Assembly: GCA_013150955.1 (NCBI GenBank)
Contig: JAADJD010000050.1
Span: 1-35,879, forward strand
Reading direction: 5' to 3'
Origin: Calditrichota bacterium
GTDB taxonomy: Bacteria; Calditrichota; Calditrichia; RBG-13-44-9; J042
DNA: 35,879 bases
The notes beneath the pieces are model-generated. The model saw only the letters and a program-made list of their open reading frames with translations, did no database searches and was not told where the DNA came from. The translations under genes were made by a program, and so were the position numbers. Below, one piece after another: positions 8,170 through 17,002 of this stretch. Position 1 is the stretch's first letter. Each line of letters starts with the position of its first letter.

Positions 8170-9093
8170 TTACGACTCCACCCGCATTTTTCCCACAATG
8201 GCATCCAGATTCTGTAACTGGTTTTCTCTGAAATATTGCTCCAGTTGCTGTACGATTCGATTTGCGGCTCTGGGATCCACGAAAGTGGCGGTGCCCACCT
8301 GAATGGCTCGCGCGCCCACCAGCAGAAATTCCAGGGCATCCTCAACGGTCATAATGCCACCGATGCCAATTATGGGAATTTGAACGGCCTGGTAGACCTG
8401 CCAGACCTGAGCCAGGGCCACCGGTTTAATTGCCGGGCCGGATAGACCTCCGGTCACGTTGGCCAGGCGGGGTTTCCAGCTGCGGATGTCCACCGCCAGT
8501 CCCACCAGCGTGTTGATGAGCGAAACCGCATCGGCACCTCCCGATTCCGCCGCCAGGGCAATTTCCTCAATCGCCGTGACGTTGGGAGTCAGTTTCACGA
8601 TCAGCGGCTTGTCTGTGACTCGACGAATTGCGGCTGTCAGATTCTGGCAGGAATGCGGATCGACCCCGATGCAGATGCCCCCTTCCTTGACGTTGGGACA
8701 GGAAAAATTCAGTTCAAATCCGCTGATTTCGGGTTGATCGGCCAGGGCTTCCACTATGGCCAGGTATTCTTCGGGGTGGCTGCCCGCCACGTTGACAATC
8801 ACACGGGTGGGATAATCCCGATACCGCGGAAGTTTCTCCTGAATAAAGCGTTGCAGGCCCACATTGGCCAGACCAATGGCATTCAGCATGCCGCCGGTGG
8901 TTTCCACGATGCGGGGCGGGGGGGTGCCGGGACGGGGATCCAGGGTCAGGGATTTGGTGATGACCGCCCCCAGCTCCCCAACATCCACCACGTCCTGATA
9001 TTCAAACCCGTAGCCGAAGGTACCGCTGGCCACCATCACCGGATTCTTAAACACCACGTTGCGCAGGGTCAGGGAAAGATCGGGTGGGTTCAT
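8170..9093 (-). CDS. pyrD: dihydroorotate dehydrogenase, class 1B catalytic subunit
   Basis: A 307-residue FMN enzyme that oxidises dihydroorotate to orotate in pyrimidine synthesis. The family features are VASGTFGYG near the N-terminus, the catalytic cysteine C132 in NFSCPN, KLTPN, NTLVG and the FMN-phosphate region GIGGI (about 247) with GARAIQVGTA. The start at 9093 has GAGGAG just upstream; the frame is open further, but that stretch is pyrK read in another frame. It follows the pyrK stop by one base, so the two are translationally coupled, as expected for the NAD-linked PyrDB-PyrK heterotetramer. Confidence 0.96.
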   Translation of the reverse strand: MNPPDLSLTLRNVVFKNPVMVASGTFGYGFEYQDVVDVGELGAVITKSLTLDPRPGTPPPRIVETTGGMLNAIGLANVGLQRFIQEKLPRYRDYPTRVIVNVAGSHPEEYLAIVEALADQPEISGFELNFSCPNVKEGGICIGVDPHSCQNLTAAIRRVTDKPLIVKLTPNVTAIEEIALAAESGGADAVSLINTLVGLAVDIRSWKPRLANVTGGLSGPAIKPVALAQVWQVYQAVQIPIIGIGGIMTVEDALEFLLVGARAIQVGTATFVDPRAANRIVQQLEQYFRENQLQNLDAIVGKMRVES

Positions 9094-9094
9094 G

Positions 9095-9883
9095 TTACTC
9101 CTCAAACTGAATTTGGTCTGCATGAAACACCGGGCCATCCACACAGGCGTAATAGTAGGGTCTGTCGGGTGTTCTGGCGGGGACGGGACATCCCATGCAC
9201 ACACCCATCCCACAGGCCATGTAAGTTTCCAGGGATAGCTGGCAGGGGATGCCATGGGTCTCGGCCAGAAACTGCACCTGCTTCAACATCGGATTGGGGC
9301 CACAGGCGTAAATAACCGGGTGATCGGTGGAGTGGAGCAACAGGGGACGCAGGAAATCGGTTACCCGGCCGGTTTTTCCAGCACTCCCATCTTCGGTAAT
9401 GATTTCGGTGTAGGGTTCCAGCTGGCCCATGGGAATCAGCTGCCCGGCAGTTCGGGCACCAAATAAAATGTGCACCGATTGGGCAATCGGTAGCAACCGA
9501 TCGGCCAGGAACAGCAAGGGGGCAATGCCAATGCCACCCCCGACCAGTATGGCCTGGCGGTTGCGGGCCGATTCCACGTCGAAAGGGGTGCCCAGCGGGC
9601 CCAGAACGTTAACCGAATCCCCGGGGCCTAACATTCCCAGTTGCTGGCTACCTTTGCCCACTTTCAGAATCAAAATTTCCAGCTCTGACGTTTCCGGGTA
9701 CACACGGGCAATGCTGAATGCCCGCCGCCAGAGGGGGTAGGGATGGGGAGAGGTACGGATCATCAGAAATTGACCGGGATGGGACTGAGCTGCCATTTCG
9801 GCGTCCCGGAAGCGTAAAGAAAAAATGCCCGGCGTAATATCCCGACGGGCAGTGATCATCAGCTGTTCCCGCAGCAAAATCAA
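9095..9883 (-). CDS. pyrK: dihydroorotate dehydrogenase electron-transfer subunit
   Basis: A 262-residue ferredoxin-reductase-type protein passing electrons from PyrD's FMN to NAD+. The FAD-binding RRAFSI is at 53-58, the nucleotide loop GGGIGIAPL at 115-123, CGPNPM at 194-199, and the [2Fe-2S] ligands are C224, C229, C232 and C247. The start is TTG at 9883, not ATG: AAGGAG lies seven bases upstream on the minus strand, and no closer ATG preserves the N-terminal strand. It lies 18 bp after the TPR lipoprotein gene and one base before pyrD, so the three probably share a transcript. Confidence 0.95.
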   Translation of the reverse strand: MILLREQLMITARRDITPGIFSLRFRDAEMAAQSHPGQFLMIRTSPHPYPLWRRAFSIARVYPETSELEILILKVGKGSQQLGMLGPGDSVNVLGPLGTPFDVESARNRQAILVGGGIGIAPLLFLADRLLPIAQSVHILFGARTAGQLIPMGQLEPYTEIITEDGSAGKTGRVTDFLRPLLLHSTDHPVIYACGPNPMLKQVQFLAETHGIPCQLSLETYMACGMGVCMGCPVPARTPDRPYYYACVDGPVFHADQIQFEE

Positions 9884-9901
9884 ATGCCAGCTCCTTGAAA
9901 T

Positions 9902-12103
9902 TTAAAATCCTCTCCGACGGTTCTTCCGCCATTGTATTTTTTTCTGCAACAGCTCGGAAGAGGTAGCTGTTTCCAGTAAAATCCCCGATCCCGTTTCTTC
10001 CGATACCGCCTTTTCTTCCGGGGTTTCTGTGGTTTGGGTTTCCTCTTCCAGGGTGGGGGATTTCCCCCGATTCAGCACCGGCATGACTTTTCTCCGTGCA
10101 AACTGAACGTAATCCGGCCAGTCCTTGAATTTCTCCATGACCGCCTGATAGGCCAGCAATGCCTGATCGTTTTGCTGGAGATCGTTTTCGTAAATCCAGG
10201 CAATGGAAAGCTGGGCCTTGGCCCCCCATTCCGTTACCGTATCCCGGCTCACAATCTGCCGATACAGCGCCAGTGCGGTATCAATGTCTCCGGCAAAATA
10301 GTGCTGTTCAGCCTGCAGGAATAGCCGATGACTCCATTCTGCCAGGGTGTCGACCTTCTGGGGACGTGCTACCAACCCTCTCTTTTTGCGGATTTCCTGC
10401 GCGAATGGGGAATTCGGGTAGAGATCCATAATGGCCTTCTCCAGGGAATCCACAATGGCTGGATCCTCGTACCCCGGCTGGCGATAAATGTAGCTCAGGG
10501 TGTACATCGCCTTGGGGGTCAGCACCGAATCGTGATACTGTTCCAGGAATTTCCAGTAGTAGTGTGCGGCCGAATCGTAATTTTCCACTTTTAACAGGTA
10601 GAATTCGGCCAGGCCAAATCGGCTGAGCATGAGATCCCGCTGGATTTCCGGCAGTTTGCGTTTTTCCACCCGCTTTTTGCGAGATTTTTTCCGGGATTGT
10701 TCCCCTTTCTGATTTTTCTTCTTTTTCTGTCGTTCTTTTTTCTCCGGCTTTTCGCTGCTATCTGGACGGGGTTCGTTTTTGAGCAGCGAAGGCTCCTCCC
10801 TTTTGCCCGGTTGCTCCTCCTGCTTTCCTGTGTGCCGGGTGAGCAGGGTGTCCGTCCTGCTGGTATCTCCCGGAGCCCCTTTGGTGGCGAAGCTGGTGTC
10901 CATCAGAGTGTCCGCGTTCAGAATGCCCATCTGACGCAGCGAATCTTCGTATTGTGCCTGGTAGAGCGAATCCCGAAAGTAGGGATCTGTGGTAATCTGT
11001 TTTACCAGCCAGGCGTCGTAGCGGATGGCGTCGCGAATGGATTTTAATTCCCCCAGAAAGACCCGTTTTTTCTCCGCTACTTTTACGGAGTCGTAGTTTT
11101 TGGAAAATTGTTTGACCTTACTGTAGTAGGTAACGGCTGAATCGACGTTATTGTAAACGGTTTCGTAAAGTTTGGCCAGACGGAAAGCGGCTTCCGCGGT
11201 TCCCTCGTTCCGGATTTTGCCCCGGATAACTTCCCGGTAAATGTCGATGGCTTCCTCGTAATTTCCCTGGCGTTCGTAAATGCGCGCGATAGCCGATTTA
11301 ATGGACGGTACCAGATTTTTAAATCGCGGCGCGGTGAGCATTTTGCGCAGAATCCCCTCTGCCCGTTCGTATTCGCCAATCTCAATGTACGATTGTGCCA
11401 GGTGATATTTGGAACGGTATTCAATGTCCAGGGTGGGGGAAAATTTTTCGACCTTGCGGTACTGTTTGATGGCATCGCGGTATTTCTTCTGAATGAAGAA
11501 GGTTTCCCCCAAATAGAATTGCAGCAATGCCCGGTATTGTTTATCCGGTTTTTCGTCCATGGCCTTCAGGAAATACTCGCTGGCCGTTTCGTAGTCTTCG
11601 TTCTGATAGGCAAACAATCCCAATTCGAAATTGGCTTCGGAGCGGATTTTGGGATCATCGGTATGGGTGATGGCGTAAAGGAAATGTTCGTTGGCCTTTT
11701 CGTAATCGTTTAGCTTAAGCAGCACTTTCCCCAGCCAGAGGTGAGCTTCCGGAATGAGGTCGCTGTCCCGATACTTCTGGATGAATTGTTCCAGGTGCAA
11801 TTTGGACTGGGTGTAGTTGCCCAGGTAGTACTCGCTTTTGCAGATGTACAGCAGGGCGTCGTCCGCGTACTTGCTTTCATCGCTGTAAATTTCGATAAGC
11901 TTCCAACATTTTTCGATGGTCGCTTCAAAATATTTGCGGGCGCTGCTTGGGGTTTTGGTGGCGTTGGGATTTTTCAGGATAATTTTAATGCCCTGTTCGT
12001 AATTCTTTTTGGCGTTGAACAGGGTGTTGTAGTATGCACAGGAGGTCATCCAGAGGACGATTGCCAGCAGGCCAATGAGGAGTATTTGCGGTTTGAATTT
12101 CAT
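9902..12103 (-). CDS. TPR-repeat lipoprotein
   Basis: A 733-residue predicted lipoprotein (lipobox MTSC, C22) beginning CAYYNTLFNAKKNY, an opening I associate with FCB-group TPR lipoproteins. Residues 60-350 are back-to-back tetratricopeptide helices (A.LYL....Y..A...F.....P patterns). About 405-488 is a low-complexity, strongly basic K/R/E linker. About 489-690 is a second TPR block, followed by an acidic then basic tail (KNRRRGF). Such proteins usually scaffold envelope complexes, comparable to the BamD/YbgF-type TPRs, but the partner is unknown. GGAGGG precedes the ATG. It lies 51 bp after the sirtuin gene and 18 bp before pyrK, in a likely operon. Confidence 0.85.
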   Translation of the reverse strand: MKFKPQILLIGLLAIVLWMTSCAYYNTLFNAKKNYEQGIKIILKNPNATKTPSSARKYFEATIEKCWKLIEIYSDESKYADDALLYICKSEYYLGNYTQSKLHLEQFIQKYRDSDLIPEAHLWLGKVLLKLNDYEKANEHFLYAITHTDDPKIRSEANFELGLFAYQNEDYETASEYFLKAMDEKPDKQYRALLQFYLGETFFIQKKYRDAIKQYRKVEKFSPTLDIEYRSKYHLAQSYIEIGEYERAEGILRKMLTAPRFKNLVPSIKSAIARIYERQGNYEEAIDIYREVIRGKIRNEGTAEAAFRLAKLYETVYNNVDSAVTYYSKVKQFSKNYDSVKVAEKKRVFLGELKSIRDAIRYDAWLVKQITTDPYFRDSLYQAQYEDSLRQMGILNADTLMDTSFATKGAPGDTSRTDTLLTRHTGKQEEQPGKREEPSLLKNEPRPDSSEKPEKKERQKKKKNQKGEQSRKKSRKKRVEKRKLPEIQRDLMLSRFGLAEFYLLKVENYDSAAHYYWKFLEQYHDSVLTPKAMYTLSYIYRQPGYEDPAIVDSLEKAIMDLYPNSPFAQEIRKKRGLVARPQKVDTLAEWSHRLFLQAEQHYFAGDIDTALALYRQIVSRDTVTEWGAKAQLSIAWIYENDLQQNDQALLAYQAVMEKFKDWPDYVQFARRKVMPVLNRGKSPTLEEETQTTETPEEKAVSEETGSGILLETATSSELLQKKIQWRKNRRRGF

Positions 12104-12154
12104 GTCCCTCCGGTTATTTACCCATTCACGTGGTTTAAACGAGGGAACGGTAAA

Positions 12155-12931
12155 TTAGTTCTTTTTTGCGCGTCCCCGGATGCGCTCCAGAGCGATTACC
12201 AGTAGAGGCAGTACCTGATCGGCCGGATAGCGCAGGGTTTCGTCCGCCACACTGGAAAGGGGCGTTTCCTCGGGATTGATTTCCACCAGATAGGCGCCAT
12301 TCCCTTTGGCCAGATAGGGCAGGGAGGCTGCCGGCTCCACCGTGGACGAAGTACCAATGCTGAAGAACACCTCCGCCGCCGTGGAAACTTCCTGCGCTTT
12401 GCGAATGGCTTCCTCCGGCAGGAATTCCCCAAACCAGACCACATCGGGACGAATGAGCCCGCCACACTCCGGGCAGCGGGGAATCTCTTTCTTCTCCAGC
12501 CGAATCTCACCGGCGTACGGTTTACCACAATCGAAGCATTTGTTGCGCATGATATTGCCGTGTAACTCGATCACGTTCCTGGAACCCGCCAGCTGATGGA
12601 GGTTGTCCACATTCTGGGTAATGATGTAAAATTCCGGGAAGTAGGCTTCCATGTCCACCAGGGCGTAATGTCCCAGATTGGGCTGCACATCCCGAATCAG
12701 CTGGCGCCGCCAGTTGTACCATTCCCACACCAGTTCTGGATTGCGCATGAAGGCGTCCACGCTGGCCAGCTCCTGTGGATTGAACTTGTTCCACAATCCA
12801 TCTTTTCCCCGAAAGGTGGGAATCCCGCTGGCTGCGCTGATGCCGGCACCGGTGAGCACCACCACATTGTAGGCTTTGGCCAGGCGCTCAATCAATTTTC
12901 GGGTAAATCGAATGTCCGATTTTGCTTCCAT
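12155..12931 (-). CDS. cobB: NAD-dependent protein deacylase (sirtuin)
   Basis: A 258-residue SIR2 enzyme removing acyl groups from lysines at the cost of NAD+. It has GAGISAASGIPTFRG (28-42), the QNVDNLH loop (106-112), catalytic H124 in ELHGN, a Zn site C132/C135 and C153/C156, and GTSS.VEPAA. Y72 and R75 (WYNWRR) match the Tyr-x-x-Arg pair that marks class III sirtuins preferring succinyl/malonyl lysine, so desuccinylase/demalonylase activity is likely. It heads the run sirtuin, TPR lipoprotein, pyrK, pyrD, and is divergent from the YyaL-like gene. No strong ribosome site is visible. Confidence 0.94.
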   Translation of the reverse strand: MEAKSDIRFTRKLIERLAKAYNVVVLTGAGISAASGIPTFRGKDGLWNKFNPQELASVDAFMRNPELVWEWYNWRRQLIRDVQPNLGHYALVDMEAYFPEFYIITQNVDNLHQLAGSRNVIELHGNIMRNKCFDCGKPYAGEIRLEKKEIPRCPECGGLIRPDVVWFGEFLPEEAIRKAQEVSTAAEVFFSIGTSSTVEPAASLPYLAKGNGAYLVEINPEETPLSSVADETLRYPADQVLPLLVIALERIRGRAKKN

Positions 12932-13181
12932 ATCCAGTCAAACTTAATCACAGAAAGCACTTACCGCAAGTGCTGATCTGGAAAAGGCTGGCCACCTTTT
13001 TACCCGTACTCCCGCTGGCAATCCATCAAAAAAGGTTTTTAATTCCCTTTATCTTTTTCTAATTTGAAACGGGCGGTAAATTTCTGGTGCCTGGATGAAA
13101 TGGAAGAGAATTTTCGGATTCCCGCTGATCGCCTTAATGGGCGCGGGAATCCTTGTGTGGATAAAATTTGGAGAATTCATC
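12932..13181. other. divergent intergenic region with small palindrome
   Basis: Region between the divergent sirtuin and YyaL-like genes. AGCACTT ACCGC AAGTGCT (12956-12974) is a perfect 7-bp inverted repeat near the sirtuin start and could be an operator or an mRNA hairpin. From 13095 the sequence could encode a hydrophobic N-terminal extension of the YyaL-like protein. Confidence 0.35.
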
Positions 13182-15293
13182 ATGTTTACTATAGATGGGA
13201 AAACCCCAAATCGGCTGATCCGGGAGAAAAGTCCCTACCTGCGTCAGCATGCGGACAATCCGGTGGACTGGTACCCCTGGGGAGAGGAGGCTTTCGAGAA
13301 GGCGCGGCGGGAGGATAAACCCATCTTTCTGTCGATCGGCTATTCCACCTGCCACTGGTGTCACGTCATGGAGCACGAGTCGTTTGAAGATCCGCTGGTG
13401 GCGCGCCTGTTGAACGATGCCTTCGTGTGCATCAAGGTCGATCGGGAAGAACGGCCGGACATCGACGCGGTGTACATGACCGTCTGCCAGATGTTGACCG
13501 GTTCCGGTGGCTGGCCATTGACGATCATCATGACCCCGGATAAGCAGCCCTTCTTTGCCGCCACTTACATTCCCAGGGAAGGCCGTTTTGGCCGCATGGG
13601 GCTGCTGGAGCTGATTCCACGCATCAAAGAATTGTGGCAGCATCAGCGGGAGGAATTGTTGCGGGGAGCCCGGGAAATTACCCGATATTTGCAACAAACC
13701 CAGTCGACCGCCGCATCGGACAGTTTGACCCCGGAGGTGCTGGAACAAACCTACCGGCAGCTGGCCCGGGAATACGACGAAACCCACGGTGGATTTGGAC
13801 AGGCACCGAAATTCCCCAGTCCCCACAATCTGCTGTTTTTATTGCGCTATTACGATCGTACAGGCGAACCAAAGGCGCTGGACATGGTTGTGCATACCCT
13901 GCGGCAAATGCGCATGGGTGGCATATTCGATCATCTGGGATTTGGCTTTCATCGGTATGCCACCGATCAGCGGTGGTTGGTACCGCATTTCGAGAAGATG
14001 TTGTATGATCAGGCCATGCTGGTTCTGGCGTATCTGGAGGCATTTCAGGTATCCGGTGAACCGTTATTTCAGCAAACGGTACGCGAAGTGTTGACCTATG
14101 TTTTGCGGGATATGCAGCACCCGGAAGGGGGATTTTACTCGGCTGAAGATGCCGATAGCGAGGGGGAAGAAGGGAAGTTTTACCTCTGGCGGGAGGAGGA
14201 AATCCGGCAGTGGTTGACACCGGAGGAGTTTCGCCTGGTGGTAGATGTGTTTGGCATTCGGGCAGAGGGGAATTTCATTCACGAAACCGGTCAGGCTTCC
14301 CGGGGCGAAAATATCCTGCACCTGCGGGTGGATCCCGACAGGTTACCCGATGTGCTGGGAATGGATCCCGGTGTTTTGGAATCCCGGCTGGAGACCATCC
14401 GGCAGAAGTTGTTTCGGGCACGGGAGAGCCGTGTCCGTCCGTTGAAGGATGACAAGATCCTGACGGACTGGAATGGCCTGATGATCGCCGCTTTTGCCCG
14501 GGCTGGCCGGGTTTTGCAGGAGCCTCAGTACGTACAGGCCGCCCGCAATGCGGTTTGGTTTATACAGGAGCGGCTGTATCGGGATGGTCAGCTGTACCAT
14601 CGTTTTCGCGAGGGAGAGACGGCGATACCGGCCTATCTGGACGATTATGCGTACCTGATCTGGGGTCTGCTGGAACTTTACGAAGCCGATTGCGATCCTC
14701 ATTACCTGGAGTGGGCAATCGATCTGACCCGCATGGTGCAGGAACAGTTTCTGGATGAGGCGCAGGGTGGTTTTTATTTTACCAGCGCCCGGGCGGAGAC
14801 CATCCTGGTGCGCAAAAAAGAAGCTCAGGATGGTGCCATTCCCTCGGGCAATTCAGTGATGGCCTTCAATCTTTTGCGGCTGGCTCGAATGACCGCCGAT
14901 CCGTCGCTGGAACAGGTGGCCGGAGGCATTTTCCGGGCGTTTGCCACTCCGGTGAAAAAATATCCGCAGGCTTACACTTTCTTGCTTCTGGCGTACGACT
15001 TTGCCGTGGGGCCAACCCGTGAGCTGGTGCTGGTCTTTCCCGATGAGGCGAAAGGGCAGCCCATGCTGCGGGCCATTCAGCAGCGGTTTTTGCCGCGAAC
15101 CGTGCTGCTGGTAAAGTCCCCCGGGACGGCAGCGGAATTGGCCCGGCTGGCACCTTTCACAGAAACGCTGACCACCCGGGACGGCCAGCCCACGGCTTAC
15201 CTGTGTCAGAATTTTCAGTGCGACTTGCCCGTCAACCAGCTGGACGCCCTGCTGGCAAAGCTGGATGCGTTTACGGCGAAACAACGCCCGTGA
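13182..15293 (+). CDS. thioredoxin-domain DUF255/YyaL (SPATA20-like) protein
   Basis: A 703-residue protein of the YyaL/SPATA20 family: an N-terminal thioredoxin-like domain (1-165) with [21 protein letters not shown] and the CHWCH motif (C57, C60), then an (alpha/alpha)6-type, glycosidase-like region (about 200-590). Its biochemical role is not established in the family; redox or sugar-related activities are suggested. Start: the ATG at 13182 has GGAGA nine bases upstream and gives the usual family length. An in-frame ATG at 13095 would add a 29-residue hydrophobic, membrane-anchor-like segment but has no ribosome site. The next gene, an AhpD-like protein, lies 169 bp downstream, and a Bcp peroxiredoxin after that, so a redox theme is possible. 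Confidence 0.93.
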   Translation: MFTIDGKTPNRLIREKSPYLRQHADNPVDWYPWGEEAFEKARREDKPIFLSIGYSTCHWCHVMEHESFEDPLVARLLNDAFVCIKVDREERPDIDAVYMTVCQMLTGSGGWPLTIIMTPDKQPFFAATYIPREGRFGRMGLLELIPRIKELWQHQREELLRGAREITRYLQQTQSTAASDSLTPEVLEQTYRQLAREYDETHGGFGQAPKFPSPHNLLFLLRYYDRTGEPKALDMVVHTLRQMRMGGIFDHLGFGFHRYATDQRWLVPHFEKMLYDQAMLVLAYLEAFQVSGEPLFQQTVREVLTYVLRDMQHPEGGFYSAEDADSEGEEGKFYLWREEEIRQWLTPEEFRLVVDVFGIRAEGNFIHETGQASRGENILHLRVDPDRLPDVLGMDPGVLESRLETIRQKLFRARESRVRPLKDDKILTDWNGLMIAAFARAGRVLQEPQYVQAARNAVWFIQERLYRDGQLYHRFREGETAIPAYLDDYAYLIWGLLELYEADCDPHYLEWAIDLTRMVQEQFLDEAQGGFYFTSARAETILVRKKEAQDGAIPSGNSVMAFNLLRLARMTADPSLEQVAGGIFRAFATPVKKYPQAYTFLLLAYDFAVGPTRELVLVFPDEAKGQPMLRAIQQRFLPRTVLLVKSPGTAAELARLAPFTETLTTRDGQPTAYLCQNFQCDLPVNQLDALLAKLDAFTAKQRP

Positions 15294-15462
15294 GCAAAGC
15301 GATTGGGTGGATCCCAGATGGCGAATGGCCAGCGGGTAGACTGGTGTCGGGAGCGCGTGGCTTTGTTACCGATTCCGAACAAATCGATCGTTTTAGCCCC
15401 GGTCAGGGGGCACTGCAAGCATGTTTGGTGGTCTGGAATATGGGTAAATCAGGAGATTTCGT

Positions 15463-15855
15463 ATGAAACGAACGGATGATGTTCAGGTGGAGCAATTGCC
15501 CCCGGAATTAAAAGCTTTCTGGGAGGAACGGGAACGCCTGAATGAAATCGTTTTTGAACAGGCGAATCTCACCATCAAGCGATTTTTCAGTCTGGATGGC
15601 CAGGCTTACCGCGAGGGGGCACTTTCTGCCAGAACCAAAGAAATGCTGGGATTGGTCGCTTCCCTGGTGTTGCGCTGTGATGATTGTATCAAATACCATG
15701 TGATTCGATGTCATCAGGAGGGAATTAGCGATGCGGAATTCGGGGAGGCCCTGTCTGTTGGATTGGTCGTCGGGGGTTCCATTGTGATTCCCCATCTGCG
15801 ACGCGCGTTTCGCTGGTGGAAGGCATTGAAGGAGGCGGCATCGGGAGCGCCCTGA
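15463..15855 (+). CDS. carboxymuconolactone decarboxylase/AhpD-like protein
   Basis: A 130-residue all-helical protein of the CMD/AhpD family. The hallmark CxxC-x3-H motif is CDDCIKYH (C72, C75, H79), preceded by SARTKEMLGLVASL and followed by GISDAEFGEAL and a glycine-rich helix. In AhpD the two cysteines give disulfide reductase/peroxidase activity. Members with this motif are usually redox proteins rather than decarboxylases. ATG at 15463 has AGGAG eight bases before. It lies between YyaL-like and bcp genes on the same strand. Substrate unknown. Confidence 0.9.
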   Translation: MKRTDDVQVEQLPPELKAFWEERERLNEIVFEQANLTIKRFFSLDGQAYREGALSARTKEMLGLVASLVLRCDDCIKYHVIRCHQEGISDAEFGEALSVGLVVGGSIVIPHLRRAFRWWKALKEAASGAP

Positions 15856-15930
15856 AACCCGATTTAACCGCCGCAAGGCTCCCGAAGGTGACAATTGCAA
15901 ATATGTATTTTCCGGGAGTTGCCTCAATTT

Positions 15931-16095
15931 ATCCCAAATGATGCATGAAATTGCGAATCACTTGAATGAATCCAAAAAAATGTCAACAAAATGGCGAACA
16001 AACCCCGGAACCCATTTTCAACCAGACATCGTCAAATGGATTTTTGTTCGTATTTATTCGTGTCATTCGTAGGTGAATACATAATCTGGGTTAAT
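15931..16095. repeat. long imperfect palindrome repeat, copy E
   Basis: A diverged copy between the AhpD-like gene and bcp. It starts ATCCCAAATGATGCATGAAATT, contains AACCCATTTTCAACCAGAC in the middle, and ends TTCGTAGGTGAATACATAATCTGGG. It ends about 28 bp before the bcp start, so it lies in the bcp leader. Confidence 0.8.
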
Positions 16096-16123
16096 CAAAC
16101 GAGAAAAATCAGGAGGTGAAGTA

Positions 16124-16609
16124 GTGGCGAAGCCAGATACCATATCGGTTGGTGATCAGGCACCGGATTTTTGCCTGCCCGATGCCAGTGAGCGGGAGGT
16201 GTGTTTAAAGGATTTTCGTGGGAAATGGGTGATACTCTATTTTTATCCCAAAGACAATACGTCCGGCTGTACCACAGAAGCGGTCGATTTTACCCGTCAC
16301 CTTCCCGATTATCACGCTCTGAATGCGGTTGTGGTGGGGATCAGTCCGGACAGCTGTCAGAGTCATCGAAAATTTATCGACAAGTTTGGGCTGAAAGTGC
16401 AATTGCTGAGTGACCCGGATCAACGGGTGTTGAAGCAGTACGGGGTATGGCAGAAAAAGAAGATGTACGGACGGGAGTACATGGGAGTGGTGCGGTCGAC
16501 CTTTTTAATCGATCCGGAAGGGAAGGTGGCCTACATCTGGCCGAAAGTGAAGGTGGCCGGGCACGCCGATGCGGTACTGAAAAAACTTCAGGAATTACAG
16601 AAGAAATAA
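16124..16609 (+). CDS. bcp: thiol peroxidase, Bcp/PrxQ family
   Basis: A 161-residue peroxiredoxin reducing hydrogen and organic peroxides with thioredoxin as donor. The peroxidatic cysteine is C49 in YPKDNTSGCTTEA; the catalytic Thr/Arg environment (YFYPKDNT, VRSTFLIDPEG) is present. The E. coli-type resolving cysteine five residues later is absent (V54). C78 in ISPDSCQSH could replace it, or the enzyme is 1-Cys. Start is GTG with a strong AGGAGGTG seven bases upstream. The stop codon coincides with the beginning of a repeat copy. Confidence 0.95.
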   Translation: MAKPDTISVGDQAPDFCLPDASEREVCLKDFRGKWVILYFYPKDNTSGCTTEAVDFTRHLPDYHALNAVVVGISPDSCQSHRKFIDKFGLKVQLLSDPDQRVLKQYGVWQKKKMYGREYMGVVRSTFLIDPEGKVAYIWPKVKVAGHADAVLKKLQELQKK

Positions 16610-16781
16610 ACCCAAATAATGCGTTAAACCGCGAAACACGCGAATGAAACCAAAACAAATCTACAAAATCGCGAATAAACTCCGACACATTTTCATCCAG
16701 ATCTAACCCAGGGTATTTTATTAATTTTATTTGTGTTCATTCGTGTAATTCGTTTCGTAGGCTAATGCATAATCTGGGTTA
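16608..16781. repeat. long imperfect palindrome repeat, copy F
   Basis: Begins AAACCCAAATAATGCGTTAAACC immediately at the bcp stop codon and carries CGACACATTTTCATCCAG. It ends GGCTAATGCATAATCTGGG, with a five-base TTCGT duplication in the right arm. The right end continues into a tandem array. Confidence 0.88.
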
Positions 16782-16896
16782 ATTCGTGCAATTCGTGGTC
16801 TAAAGCATAATTTGGGTTAATTCGTGTGATTCGTAGGCCATTGAATAGTCTGGGTTCATTCGTGTCACTCGTAGGCTCATGCATAATCTGGGTTGA
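16740..16896. repeat. tandem array of the repeat's right end (38-bp unit, 4 copies)
   Basis: Four consecutive units start with TTCGTGT/C at 16740, 16783, 16821 and 16859. The last three are exactly 38 bp apart; the first is 43 because of the TTCGT duplication. Each reads TTCGTGnnATTCGT(A/G)G..., then ATGCATAATCTGGGTT or a variant. No unique spacers lie between them, so this is not a CRISPR array. Confidence 0.9.
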
Positions 16897-16925
16897 ATCT
16901 GTGAAAATTCTCGTCCTGCGTGGCA

Positions 16926-16961
16926 CAAAAAGAAAGCCCTGCGGGTTGCCACAGGGCTTTC
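16926..16961 (-). terminator. Rho-independent terminator of the oxidoreductase operon
   Basis: On the minus strand GAAAGCCCTG ... CAGGGCTTTC (16932-16961) forms a long stem followed by TTTTT. It lies about 40 bp after the stop codon of the beta-gamma subunit gene, at the end of the minus-strand metabolic block. Confidence 0.88.
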
Positions 16962-17002
16962 GAAGATTCGATTGCCGGTATTTATCCATCATCGGTATGG
17001 TG

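Noticed and set aside
9094-9255. N-terminal extension of PyrD
   Set aside because: This is pyrK sequence in another frame; the ATG at 9093 has GAGGAG directly upstream and the family-standard N-terminus.
8653-9315. 220-codon plus-strand frame across pyrD and pyrK
   Set aside because: Shadow of two well-supported coupled genes; histidine- and glycine-rich composition typical of antisense frames.
16740-16896. CRISPR-like direct repeats
   Set aside because: Units are contiguous with no unique spacers, match the end of the dispersed palindrome repeat, and there are no cas genes.
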